Below the pieces are notes generated by a model. That model was given only the letters and a program-made list of their open reading frames with translations, made no database searches and was not told the DNA's origin. Source: Escarpia spicata (lineage: Eukaryota; Annelida; Polychaeta; Sabellida; Siboglinidae). From it: a stretch of DNA of 64,000 nucleotides. Made by a program: the position numbers and the translations under genes. Where the stretch lies: positions 47,008,016 to 47,072,015 of the forward strand of contig OZ023214.1 in the NCBI GenBank assembly GCA_963995525.1. The letters are read 5' to 3'. Positions 10,625 to 41,400 of this stretch are shown here, piece after piece. Within the stretch, counting starts at the first letter, position 1. The number at the start of each line of letters is the position of its first letter.

Positions 10625-12487
10625 AACAGGTTTGTAGTGAATATGAAAGATTACTGTTGGGGTTACCCTGTACGGCTAGTGACGGTTGGCTAGTGCTTAC
10701 GCAATAATGTGAATGCACTAGAGAGGTAGCATAGGGTCAGATTTCAAAGGGACGAGGAAACCGTACATTATAGTTAAGGTAGACAGGTAGGAAAGTTGAA
10801 TCTAACGTGTAATAAGTATAGAAATGGTAGGCAGCTGTATATGTATAGTAACTGTAGTACGGGTAGACATTTAGAGGGGATAATTTGATAGCGTATAGGA
10901 ATGTCGATATATAATAAAGATTTATATACATGTTGAATAATTGTATTACCTATTGGGCGGCTAAATTATTGCAATGGTGTGCTGCCGCATAAGCAGGGAT
11001 CACATGACAGATTCAAAGATATGGTTGATTAACTGAGGTTTTGGCCAGGATAGAACACAGCAGTCCAGATGATCCACAGACAGGACGATGTAACCTGGTC
11101 TTCTCTGTAACGAGAAATTATTACCGTGCAGTTATAAAACGCATACCTCGAAGCCATTCCGACCGGTTGCTTAGACGTTGATATCTTGCTTTCATGTATA
11201 GTATAGAAGAGAGGTATGTAAATATACATGTTCTGTATAGATATATAGGTAGTATGTTTATGTTTGGGTTGTTGGAATAACCTATACTATGAAGGGTATT
11301 TAGTACATACCGTCGAGTATAAATATATTTTATTATTGTAGTTAAATATTTATTATAATGTCGGGTCGGTGCGACGGCCAGCTATACTTCAAGCTCGCTC
11401 GGGCGAACGATGGGTCTATTGCGTAACAGCCAACGCCTAGATGATACCCGAGGCCAGGCTAAATTCACGCGTGAAGAAAGAAATTCAGTTAGTCGGAAAT
11501 GCATTGACACCCGAACGTTGCGAACCGTCGGAGGATTGTAGAGTTGACTGCCGTGTCGAACAAGGGTAGTGTTTAACACGAACATTGTACTGTTATAATT
11601 GTTATATGACGAAAGAGCATCTTATAGGGAACTCGATGTGTAACGGCGCTCTTATATCCTTACAGGGTTGATAGCGGAAGAGGGTTTTTGCTTTATTTTT
11701 TTTTGTATTAGAGAGTGATAGAACGTCACCGTAAACGGATGAGTGGTAACATGGAGGTCATGTTTATGTTCCCGGGAATTCCCGTTATAGAATAAGAGTG
11801 TGTAGGAGGCTGACGAGCCTTCCTCTAGACATTTTGTGTGTTAATAGTTTTGTTATTAGGTGTGGGATGAATACATTTTTAAATCGGTACGTTGTATGAA
11901 TGTTTTATTAAATTCAACTATCCCTGAACCAAAAATCTATGACAAGTTCGTCTCACCTGGTGGGTCTTGACAAGCCTGCAACGTCTTTTCTTCCGATACG
12001 GATGCGTTCACAAATAATTATTGCCGACAATTTATCTTTATGGAGATACAACTTGTCACCTTACTAAATATCACGTAACTTCTTAGCATTCTTTCCTACC
12101 TGTCTTTATATCACCGCACTCTAGCAACTGTCTATTTGTCTCATGTATTCTAAATATTATTGAAATATTCTTGAACTATATTGAAGGTTCGTTACCATCA
12201 AAGCGGCAACGAACGGTCTTTATCTCGACAGAGACGATTAGTGACACCAAAACATCATCAAAACCAACTTCCGCTCCTGACGATGTCAAAATTTATACCG
12301 ACGCTGCCGATGTCAGAACACCTTTATCCACGCTGGGTCGAAACTTTCTGTCGGGTCTTTAATTCGGTCGGTCATGCCTATCAATACAGGAAGCGCAGTG
12401 CGCATCAAAGCTGCAAAACATGCACACTAGACAAAACGAAAAAGCAAACAGATTGGAGAGACGAAATCTGGTTGGAACGATGTCCGT

Positions 12488-12726
12488 GTTCACTCATTCA
12501 CTCACTCACTCGCACAATCCCTCACTCAATAACTCACTCCAACACTCCCTCACTCACTCAATCCGTCACTCACTCCTTCAGTCCCTCCCTCACTCACACA
12601 ATCCCTCACTCCTCATTCACTCACGCACTCACTCACACAATCCCTCAAACACTCACTCCCTCCCTCACTCACTCACTCCCTACATCACGCACTCACTCAC
12701 TCATTCACGCACTTACTCACACACTC
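12488..12726. repeat. ACTC-type tetranucleotide satellite
   Basis: Degenerate CACT/CTCA repeats of about 240 bases (CTCACTCACTCC, CACAATCCCTCACTC). They open two long spurious frames of Ser/His/Leu/Thr composition. Confidence 0.9.
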
Positions 12727-13080
12727 ATTATAAACTCACAAAGTCACAAACTTTCACTAACAAACGTTCAAACAAACCCGCAAACATACTTTTAAACTGA
12801 TAAAGTTGCAAACTTTCACTGACAAATTTACAAACAAACCTACAAACATACTTTTAAACTTACAAAGTCACCAAAAATTTCACTGAAAAATTTGCAAACA
12901 AACCCGCAAACATACTTTTAAACTTACAAAGTTGCAAACTTTCACTAATAAATTTGCAAACAAATCCACAAACATACTTTTAAACTTACAAAGTTGGAAG
13001 CTATCACTGACAAATTTGCAAACAAATCTACAAACATACTTTTAAACTTACAATGTTACAATAGAATTTAACTGACAAAC
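12727..13080. repeat. Minisatellite of about 65 bp units
   Basis: The phrases ACAAAGTTGCAAACTTTCAC, AATTTGCAAACAAA and CATACTTTTAAACTTACAAAG recur five times. It directly follows the ACTC tract. Confidence 0.8.
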
Positions 13081-13082
13081 TT

Positions 13083-13800
13083 GTGTGTGTGTGTCCATGA
13101 GACATAGGCGATTTCCGACGCCACCCAACGGACACCTATGTACTACTTAGAGTAACGCCATCTACCGTGGATGTCGTATCTCTATTCGTCGACACACTTC
13201 CGGTGTTGAAACTTAGGTATTTACAAACATTACATGTGATCATACCATCCACACGGTTTAGGGAATTTCCTATGCGAGGTGTCGCGTCATCTAGAGGAAG
13301 TCACACTTAGGAAGCGGCCATCTTTCAAACGATTCACTTCCGGTTTCAAGACTCCTTGTGATATAACACTCAGTATGTGCGTGCGTGCGTGTGTGTATGT
13401 GTGTGTCAACGAGACATAGGCGATTTCTGACTCCATTCAACGGACACCTATGTAACTACTTAGAGTAACGCCATCTACCGTAGATGTATCTATATTCGTT
13501 GATTCACTTGAGGTATTGAAATTTCCGTATTTACAAACATTACATGTGATCAGGCCATCTACACGGTTTATGGAATTTTCTATGCGACGTGACGCGTCAT
13601 CTAGAAGAAGCCACACTATTAGGAAGCGGCCACCTTTCAAACGATTCATTTCACGGTGTACGACTTCTGTTAATATAAACGCGACCACGAGAGATAGGCA
13701 AAATCTATGCCAAACGGACATCAACGTAACTAGTTAGAGTAATGTCATCTACCGTGTATTCTGAATCTCTATTCGTCGACACATTTCCGGGAATGGTAGA
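13083..13800. repeat. Tandem repeat of about 310 bp, two full copies and one partial
   Basis: Copies start near 13083, 13394 and 13685. Shared blocks: GAGACATAGGCGATTTC, GAGTAACGCCATCTACCGT, TATTTACAAACATTACATG, CGCGTCATCTAGA and AGGAAGCGGCCA. The joints between copies are GT-rich runs. No coding function; class unknown. Confidence 0.8.
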
Positions 13801-13837
13801 ACCGTAGAGGTCGCGATGACAATCACGTCATTTCCAG

Positions 13838-13900
13838 TATAGCGCCCCCTGGTGGGTAACTGGAGTACTAAGTTATCCGATGGTGCCATCTAGCGGGTAA
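13838..13900 (+). promoter_or_regulatory. Near-consensus CTCF-like site
   Basis: TAGCGCCCCCTGGTGGGTAAC at 13840-13860 is close to the CTCF core (GCGCCCCCTGGTGG). A weaker look-alike, GGTGCCATCTAGCGGGTAAAC, follows at about 13884. Related GCCATCTACCG phrases lie inside the 310 bp repeats just upstream. Confidence 0.4.
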
Positions 13901-14054
13901 ACAAATTACTAATTAGGGTTAGATAGAACAAAGTTGGGGTTAATCTCGCCCTCCTAGACACGCCATCGAGTAACTGACACAGTGTAAGAGTACGTTCAGC
14001 AGGCATTGACTGAATGTACGTTTGGAGAAACATGGGTAATATCGGTTGGGTAGC

Positions 14055-14320
14055 AAAACAAAGAGTTGGAAATACACATGGATGGGAAGAAACTACAACA
14101 ACGAGACAGCTTTGCATACCTGGGAGGAAAGGTGTGCGGGAACATTCGGAGGACAATAAATGCAGGGGCAAAAGCTTGCAGGAAGGTTGAAGGGGAAGGT
14201 AGACATATATCGCATAAGCTCAAGGGAAACGTACTCTGTTCATGTATAATATCTGCATGCCTGCATGGCCTCAATATTATCTCTACACAGAGATATTTCA
14301 CAACTGTGCGTAACCTTCCG
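14055..14320 (+). mobile_element. LINE reverse transcriptase C-terminal fragment
   Basis: The plus-strand frame reads MDGKKLQQRDSFAYLGGKV then DIRR-like IRRTINAGAKACRKVEG and LKGNVLCSCIISACLHGL. This matches the region after the FADD motif of RTE-like LINE reverse transcriptases (YLG, RRINAGA, YG). Truncated on both sides. 14330-16200 holds no recognisable gene. Confidence 0.6.
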
Positions 14321-16204
14321 TGACAAATGTAATTCCCTGTCACCTCGTCTGCAGACATAGATTTATGATTTGTTTGCATCTGCTTCAAATATACCGTGAT
14401 GATACCAAACAAAATATAGTGTCTTTGGTGTCGTTGATCTCAAACGAATAGAATGAACCCACCGTAAAACCACTGAAGAAAACTATTTTGTGAAATTTAC
14501 CATTTTAATTAAACACAATATAGAACAGGCATGTTTATTGACAATGACATGATTCTAGTCTATATCACCACACTAATTTGCATATGGATAATGCAGCCCT
14601 TGTTATGGTCTTGTCATTATCCCAAGGAAATATATTTTACTAAATGTGATAAACCTTCATGAGACCCAGACGATTACATTGTGATCACATTCAGTGCCGA
14701 ATTAACATTATATATTTCCCTTTGACATATTCCTCTAGTTTAGGTGGTAGGCCTAATACCATATCATATTAATCCCATAGTTGTTATAATACTCAAATTC
14801 TGCACTGCGCTTTGTTAACTAGTTCTTCTGATTTAGTATTTATTTCATTTGTGAGAGGGGAAGAGATGTGGTGTTGGGTGTAGGGTGTTGAATGATACCG
14901 TAGTATCCATCAAATGTATATTATGCTAGGGAAAAGCACAGCCAAGGGACATATGATGTCACGTCAGCTTAGCATGGTGTTTTAAACAAGCAGTATTCAA
15001 AAGTACTTCATGCCACCTAAACACTACGGTACCCACACAACATACACGCAGAGGACAAGCTGAGGATGACAACGTGGTTTTTGCCACCTTGATTAGGATC
15101 TTTGTACAATTTAGTTATTTTACGAGTAAATGGTTTATTAGTAGGGTTACACAACTTGTATTACCTAGTGTACGTGTTAACTAAATATGCATTTATAAAT
15201 ATAATTATTGTCCATTGAAAGTGAAATTGTCAGTCGGTGTCTAAGGATCTAAGTATTACTGCTAATATGCTTACTTATCCAACTGCCACCGCGGACGGAC
15301 AACGCAATTCCTGGCTATGTTCAACGAATCACGCAACATCCCTTTTTTCGCAGTACGCCTCTGTTTCGATTTTTGATTTCGTGTTGCAGCAATGCAACAA
15401 CATAGTAAGATAATGCTTTACGTATTATGAATATAGACATTGAAACAAATATAATATAAACAAAATAATAGAGGCTAGGTGAAACATGAATTAATACATA
15501 TGTTTGCTCACCCTTTGTCAACGATGTCACCATGAAAATGTTGAATTTTACATTGACAGTATCAGTTATAATATGTTCAATTAAAATGTTCAACATTGTA
15601 GATTTACGTTGACATCATTTCAGCGTAGCAGCACCAAAACCACTTATGTACAAACAACTTATCACTATAATTATGGTTATTCATGTGATCTTTACATTGG
15701 CCTAGTTTCCAATACGATTCATTTGTCTGCCTATACCCGTCAATGAAACAGGCTGGGAAACAGCTATCAACACCAACGATCTTTAAGGAAACGCAACTTT
15801 GTAAGGATATATCGTTCACCCAATACGTCAGCGACGCAGCCAGGGCGTTGCCTGAATGTCGTGTTCACCTTGTGAAGGTGTGGCGACCATAGCGTTAATT
15901 ATGCGCTACATCGTCCGGCCCTCCATTTTTCGTGTCTGATTGCTTCAAACAGTACACATTGGCAAGGGCTGACAGAATTTACAATCTCATATGATTAGCC
16001 GCACGTTTGTTTTTCCTGCTAAAACATCGCAACTCGAAGTTATCGCGCTTGACTTGCACCAATCTTTCTACCAAGAACCTTTACTTCACCCATCAATATC
16101 TCACAATCTGCCTCGTATTAATGCACAAATTCACTAGGCCAAAGTGGATAGCGGCCACTTAATTTGCGTCTCATTTCATCTCTTCAGTTCAACCTCGGAC
16201 TCCT

Positions 16205-34772
<18,568 letters not shown>

Positions 34773-34947
34773 TTAAAGTGTGTTTCTCTCTCGACCGCCA
34801 ACTGCCAACATTTGCCTGTCTGCGCCGGACTACGACTGAGAGCAGCGATGTTGAACGACGACACCTGACACTTCAGTCCGCGAGCCGACGCCCCGTTACA
34901 CTCCGTCGACTTGTGACGTGGCGGGTCACGCAGGGCTTCACACGGCG

Positions 34948-34983
34948 CGTCACGTATGGGTTCACACAACTGATTTATATACA
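34948..34983 (-). promoter_or_regulatory. TATA box of the chitin-binding gene
   Basis: On the minus strand TATATAAAT runs from 34981 to 34973, about 200 bases upstream of the start codon at 34772. A transcription start near 34950 would give a 5' UTR of roughly 180 bases. A second AT run (TATATATATA, about 35115-35106) is a weaker alternative. Inferred from spacing only. Confidence 0.4.
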
Positions 34984-35280
34984 TGGATAGGAAGCCTAAC
35001 GTTAAAAGGTCTGTGTAAGTCGTCGTTTGACTTCTATTATCGACGGTTTGGGGAAAGTAAGATGGCCGACAATGACTTCACGTAATCACCTGCACTTCCT
35101 ATCCGTATATATATAGATCGTTTCGCGAGGTGGGACTGGTGGTGCCTCCTGGCGTCAGTGTCTGTACTTCCGCCGCATTATTAAAGTTCCACAAGGCAAT
35201 ATTCCATCAACAGAGCCAAAGAGTTGTTTGAGTAATGAAGAGTACTGATATGGTTGTCTGTGAAAGCTTAGAACTGTGAA

Positions 35281-35377
35281 AGCTTGTTATGTTCACGCAC
35301 GCCCGCCCGCACGCCCGGACGCCCTCCCGCACGCATGCACACACACACAAACACACACAAACACACACAAACACACA

Positions 35378-35418
<41 letters not shown>

Positions 35419-35420
35419 GT
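35281..35420. repeat. Compound AC-rich microsatellite
   Basis: CGCACGCCCGCCC lead, then CACACAAA units, then pure CA. Followed by a unique-looking 60-base block shared with 39568-39630. Confidence 0.9.
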
Positions 35421-35475
35421 ATGCAAGATGAACGACAGCAAGAACATATTGGTGCCCGGCAGCTTTCAATCCAAG
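35410..35475. repeat. Microsatellite-flanking repeat, copy 1
   Basis: CACTGGTATGCAAGATGAACGACAGCAAGAACATA and GCCCGGCAGCTTTC are also present after the CA run at 39568-39630. A dispersed element that carries the CA microsatellite at its edge. Confidence 0.6.
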
Positions 35476-35479
35476 TTAG

Positions 35480-37140
35480 TCCAAGGTTGTCCATGTTTTC
35501 TTCTATGTGTATGCTATCTGCTTTACCGGGTAGTTTATATATGCTTTGTTAGAACCGGGATTAAATTAATTCAGGGCAGTTTTACTAAATGGATATGAAC
35601 TAAATTTACAATGACCGATGTATATTTTATATTAATTATAAATGACAAATTAACTATTATGATATCCGTTGCTAGCAACAGTGAAATGTATATTACTTGC
35701 AGCATGAACACGTGGCATGGCAAAACACCGTGTCGAATTGATATTTGTGTAAGTATGTCAGGAGACAACAGTTTTATTTTTTTAATATAGAACAAACATG
35801 CACTAGATTCATTGAGAGTTTTGGTTATGCTTCGACGCACTGACACGAATATGGCTCGCTTATAGGCGTGATCAAATCGGACAGATTCAGTAACGTCTTA
35901 TTGATGCGTCCATGGGACCGTTTCACTAGGATCATTCATGAGCTCATGGGAAAATTAATCGTTAAACATAATATTTTGTTAAAGGTATGGAACTTCTTCA
36001 AAATGCAAAAATCAGTAGGAAGTCAATCACGTAGGACACCACACCCACTGTCATGAAGTGAACTCGATTTGAAAGGGCAAAATCGTGTTTGAACAATTCT
36101 TATGAAGCCTGTTAATGAAACGGTCCTCTGTCTGGTCGTTGTTGCGTCCTAACGCTATCCATAAAAACATTTATAATCGGTTGGTCGGATTAGCCTAGTG
36201 CAACAGTGTGTTTGTGTCGTAAACAGACTAAGCAAGTGGTATTCCCATGCTTTGCAACATTGTTGCCATTATATACAAATTCGTACTCGGCGTTTTTCCA
36301 ATTGCCGTATTCAGTACTATCCCAATAATTTATTTCGTGTAGATGTGTTTAAACAAGGTAAAATCTTATATAGCGCTATGTCCAGTCATATTACCTCATG
36401 GCAGGATTTAACACTGTTGGATTATCTGTATCGATACAAAAAGTCGGTGATGCGTCCGGTGTAAAGGCAAAGTATTGTGTCACACGTGCATAAGGAAATA
36501 GCGGATGCAATACTTTTAGCATGCAACAACACCGACAAATATTAGTAGAGGCGTACATAGGCGCAGATATTTAGGCGGAGATTCACCCGGCTTAAGCTTC
36601 CCCCTAACTATATGAAAATTCCGACATAATATTATGTTAGCCATCTTATTCGGATCGTTGCAGAATCGCATCTTAACGTAATTAGTTGGTAATTAATCTG
36701 TATATTGTTCTAAAAAACATGTTGCGCGACTAAATTTTTTGCATGGAACACAAATGGGTAATCAATTGTTGTCCCTTTTTCCCTAATTTTCCCATACCCT
36801 ACACACGCAACTGAATGTCACTAATCCAAAATAGCCAACGTATGTAAACCGTGAACTACGTATATCTGTATCGTTATACGTCTTAATATCAGTGACGTAA
36901 TATCGACCTCCTTAACTTCGCCGAATTTTCTGGGAATGGAAACCTACGTTTGTGTGCGGCCGAAATCGCTGACAGTGATATATGCATTGTGATACTTAAA
37001 ACAGGTATGTAGATTTACTTTAAGCGTGACGCTAAAACATGAGGGTTGACATTATAACATTATGTAATTTACACGCGTTTATTCGATAGGAATTAGGCAT
37101 GTAGGCCGACGAGCAGTGTGCACGTACTACAATGATCAAC
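35480..37140. other. Intergenic DNA between the EB-module and chitin-binding genes
   Basis: Upstream of the chitin-binding gene promoter. No recognisable gene, RNA or repeat. Confidence 0.4.
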
Positions 37141-37144
37141 ATAG

Positions 37145-37635
37145 TCTCACAAACATACCATCTTGATCCAAAATACCATACGATCTACCCAAAAAACCTA
37201 CCAACTTAGTTCATTGCATCTACCAAATAACCTAGTCACTCGAATCTACCAACGTTGTCCTCATTTATACAAACATCACCACATATATCTAACTACCAGT
37301 TTAGTCTCATCTATATAACAACTTTACCCTAATCACTTGCTAAGTTATTCCTATAAACATACCAAACAAATCTCAGCTGTGCACCCGCCGGCTATCTCAA
37401 TTTGAAGCCGTTAAACCAACCCACAAATTTACTCCAACACGTCTATCTAAATTGTCCCAAGTATCTACCAACTTAGAACCGCCTACCAACCAACCTACTT
37501 CCACTCACCTACCAATTTAGCCCTACATATCAGTTTAATCATCAACCTACCAGCTTTGTCCCACCAACCTACCAATCGAATGCCAACTATCCACCTACTA
37601 ACTTAGCCTACCCACCAACCTAATCCCACCATATC
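37145..37635. repeat. Degenerate CTACCAACTTAGTC-type minisatellite
   Basis: The phrases CTACCAACTTAG, CTACCAATTTAG, CCAACCTACCA and ACTAACTTAGCC recur about every 20-25 bases over nearly 500 bases. C-rich and G-poor on the plus strand. Confidence 0.7.
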
Positions 37636-38278
37636 AAAATAGTCTTACCAATCTTTCCGAAAACTGGAACATGACGATTAATGTATGATACAGCACTATA
37701 ACAGTGGCGGTGAGGCAGTGGCGTGTGACTGTATCTAAAGGCATTGGGTGGGCTGACGGAAAGCGACACCAGCAGCTGAGAAGAGCATGCGGTGCAAACA
37801 ACAACTGTCATCCTGTCTGCTCTGGCTGCCGCAGGGACCGTCACTCCCGAATCGGACTGCACAGCCACAGCGGACGTTGCCACATTTCCAGAAACTGAAA
37901 ACAGGGCGCATCAGCCTCGTCTGTCGAGACTGTGCTCTGCCTACTAATAACTATAACAAAGCATGTTCCAAATTAGATCCGATAGAGGGGAGGGGAATGA
38001 CGGAGAGAGGGAAGGTGGGAGGATGAGAGGGAAAGAGAGTGGAGGGGGGAAAAGAGGGAGATAGTTATATCAAGAACTATTGTCTTATTAATGATATAAC
38101 AAGACTGTGTTTGTGGTTCATGCGAAATTGGCAGAAGAATGGAACAATACAATAGGTACTGTAAACATATATCCCGTTTACATTTCTCGTTTTCATTATT
38201 TCCTACCTGAAAATCTAAAACGTTTAAACGACATTGCCAGAGCTGTCCTCATTTCAGTTCATATATTTACAACCAGTT

Positions 38279-38284
38279 TTTATT
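38279..38284 (-). terminator. Possible polyadenylation signal of the EB-module gene
   Basis: AATAAA on the minus strand, about 130 bases past the stop codon at 38416. Confidence 0.35.
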
Positions 38285-38415
38285 ACTGCATCTCTTAGAT
38301 TACACTGTGGTGTCTGTGTTCTGTATTCCTGCCAACGTTGATTGCTTTTCGTCGAGTCCATCTTTAACATCAAACGAACTCCTAGATGTATCCGTGGTGT
38401 GTCTGATGCTGCTTC

Positions 38416-41400
38416 TTAATCTTGACTTAATACCCAGAAGATCAGTGCAGCAACCAAGACGCCGTAAGATGTTGCCAGCACGTCAGAACCTGACAACAAT
38501 GACACAAAAAACCGACATGAAAGTAATGTTACACCTTGCATGTCATATCATGAAGGTAACAATCATTATACGCATCATGGTCTATACATCGATCTAATCA
38601 CCATCGCAAGTATGCTACAAGTTGTCTCAATAATTTCAAACATATCCAACAAATAAATGTTATGCACTGATACACACTCCATACAAAGCTCATCACATCT
38701 CGAAGTATATATCAATTTGGGCATTAAACTGATACCAGTGTGTCAGCAAATGATCTCTATTGTAATACATCGGAAGAGCAAGTAACGAATAATTATACAT
38801 ATAGTGACAATGTTAGAGAATGACAAAGTGAGAGAAAGCTCGTGGGGAGGATATATGGACCAGTCGTGTACCTGACATGCATTTGAGGACGTCCGGTACG
38901 TCTGGGCAGGACGCACACACGAGGTTCTTTCCGCAGAATCTGCCCCGCTCTCCTACATCCACGTGGCACATGTCGCCTTTATTCAACCCGATACTCGCTG
39001 CAAGAGGAAGCAGTAAGAAATAGTTCAAATACCATAGACTTACACCACTTATGATATTGCCTGTACGTTTCGAAGGTTACATACAATTATATAGACCTAT
39101 ATTTATGTAATTTACACACACAAAAACTGTTATGCAAGTGTTTCAGTACTGCTCATGTATACAAGAAAACCAGTTTGAAACAGAAGGGAAACATTGTTGA
39201 CGCGTTCATAGTCGCAGAATCATATATAAAGCTTGGACCAACTTTTTTTATTATTATCCATTGCATGGGTATATGAACAAAGCATACAAATTACTTGGTA
39301 TTTGAAATCAAACAGTAAGTAAGCTCAATGGAGGGAGGGAGGGAGGGAGGGAGGGAGGGAGGGAGGGAGGGAGGGAGGGAGGGAGGGAGGGAGGGAGGGA
39401 GGGAGGGAAGGAGAGAGAGATTACAGTGAGCTCGGTATACCGAGGTACGATGTTTCAATAATAAACGCGCGCAACACGCACGTACATGGCACTTGCAAAC
39501 ACACACACACACACACACACACATACACACACACGCGCGCGCGCGCATACGCACACGTACATACACACACTGGTATGCTAGACGAACGACAGCAAGAACA
39601 TAATTGTTGCCCGGCAGCTTTCTATCCAATCAATCAGAGAACGTTGATGTATCATGTTCATAGAAGACTGATTCTTTGTCCAGCGATTTGGACAACGAAC
39701 ACATTATCATAACGATTATGATCGTTGTAATCTTAATAATGAGATTGACAACGAGACGTGGTTATCGATTACGTGCGCACCTTGCATGTGGACACAGCGC
39801 CGTACCAACATGCCGTTACCAATGTGGTACTCGGCGTAGCGTGTAGACGCTGAACATTGGCAAATACCAGCGACACACGGCGTGAACGCGCAGGTCGTGC
39901 GGTTAGAACACTCCTGCCCTTGCTCAACTGAAACAAAACAGCCATCGGTTGTTCGTTTTGTGTGGTTGCTATTCATTACGTTATTCAACAAATACAATCA
40001 CATGGTAGAGTTTGAAAATAGGTTCGTAAGTGCAGTCACGATCACGAACGAATATTGGATAAATGAACTGTTTTTGCTGTGACTTATCCTCAACACAAAA
40101 CCTACGTCAAGACCAACCCGTATACAAACAGTTAGGCCATAAATCTATCCACCGTGAATTACTTGTCCTAATATTCGTTGTATTCCGTGATTTTCTCAGC
40201 CAGTGTCAGAAAATGCAGGACTTAATTAGCCTAACGCTGTGGTTGAAGTTGTATTTCGAGTACACAAACATTGTTACTCTAATTTGTTAGTGCATTCATT
40301 ATCTAGTTGCAACATTTTCAATAGTTCTTTCTAATCTACAAGTTTGATAACAGACGATTTTCTTACCAATCAGACAAATATAAGCATATAATTGTAGACG
40401 TTGCCGTTTAAACAGAACGGTTGAAATTACAATTAAGATGGTCATACTAACGAGGTTGACAGTTGCCGGCCGTCTCCTTGTACCCCGCCTGACACTTGCA
40501 CTTGCTCGAGTCACACGCGACTGCGAAGTTGAACTTCATCGTCGGGATAACGGGATGGTAGTAGGCTGCAACCAGACACATCAACATGGAACAGCTCTAC
40601 ATCCAAATTGTATTCCCTTCTGTACTATTTAAACCCATGATTTTATTCAGGGTGGTCGCATAAACACAGAAATTACCAAAATTTATGCCAGTATCTGTGG
40701 ATGTTGGCTCGTGTTCAGCATACATTTTTGAAAGTTTGACGAACCTTTTACTAGGCAACAGGTCACGTGATGGATATGTCATTTGATCGAATCGATCACG
40801 TCTGACAATGAAACCAAAACGGGAGACTACTTTGGCTGCACGGTACTCCTTCCTCCTCCGTACTTACTTACTTGATACATACTATGCCCCTCGCTCCACG
40901 AGGAGCATAGGCCATCCACGATGACTCTCCAGCGCACACGACTTTGGGCTATCCTCTCTATTTCTTTCCAGGCGTGGCCACTCCTCCTTAATTTTGCAGC
41001 TATGTCCCTTCGCCAGGTGTTTTGTGGCCTTCCTCGCCTTCTTTTTCCTTGAGGATTCCACGTCAGAGAATGTTTTGTGATGTTTGTTGTTGGCTTTCTC
41101 AGCGTGTGTCCAATCCAACCCAACCCACATCGTGAATGCCAATAAAACCATGCCTACCTTTACAGTCGGTCGGCGCCAAGCAGGTCTCCCCGAATGACTT
41201 GAGGTGAGTCTTCACACAGACCGTCTTGTCGGAGGTGGGTCTGGCAGTCGGGTCCCGGCATTCACACTTGCCGCTGTCACACACGGCGCCTTCCGCGTCG
41301 CAGTGACTATTCGCTCGACACGAATCGCCGAACAGAACGGCTGAAACATACGTCACGAATTATCAGGGAAAACTTTCGATACAGCAGCACCTGGCCAGTG

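Noticed and set aside
12171..12800. 204- and 126-codon plus-strand frames
   Set aside because: Mostly the ACTC satellite; no motif in the non-repeat part.
37620..37894. Possible extra phase-1 exon of the EB-module gene (acceptor TTTTCAG at 37900-37895)
   Set aside because: No good donor follows and the exon 38489-38416 already gives a natural stop and anchor; it could still be an alternative last exon.
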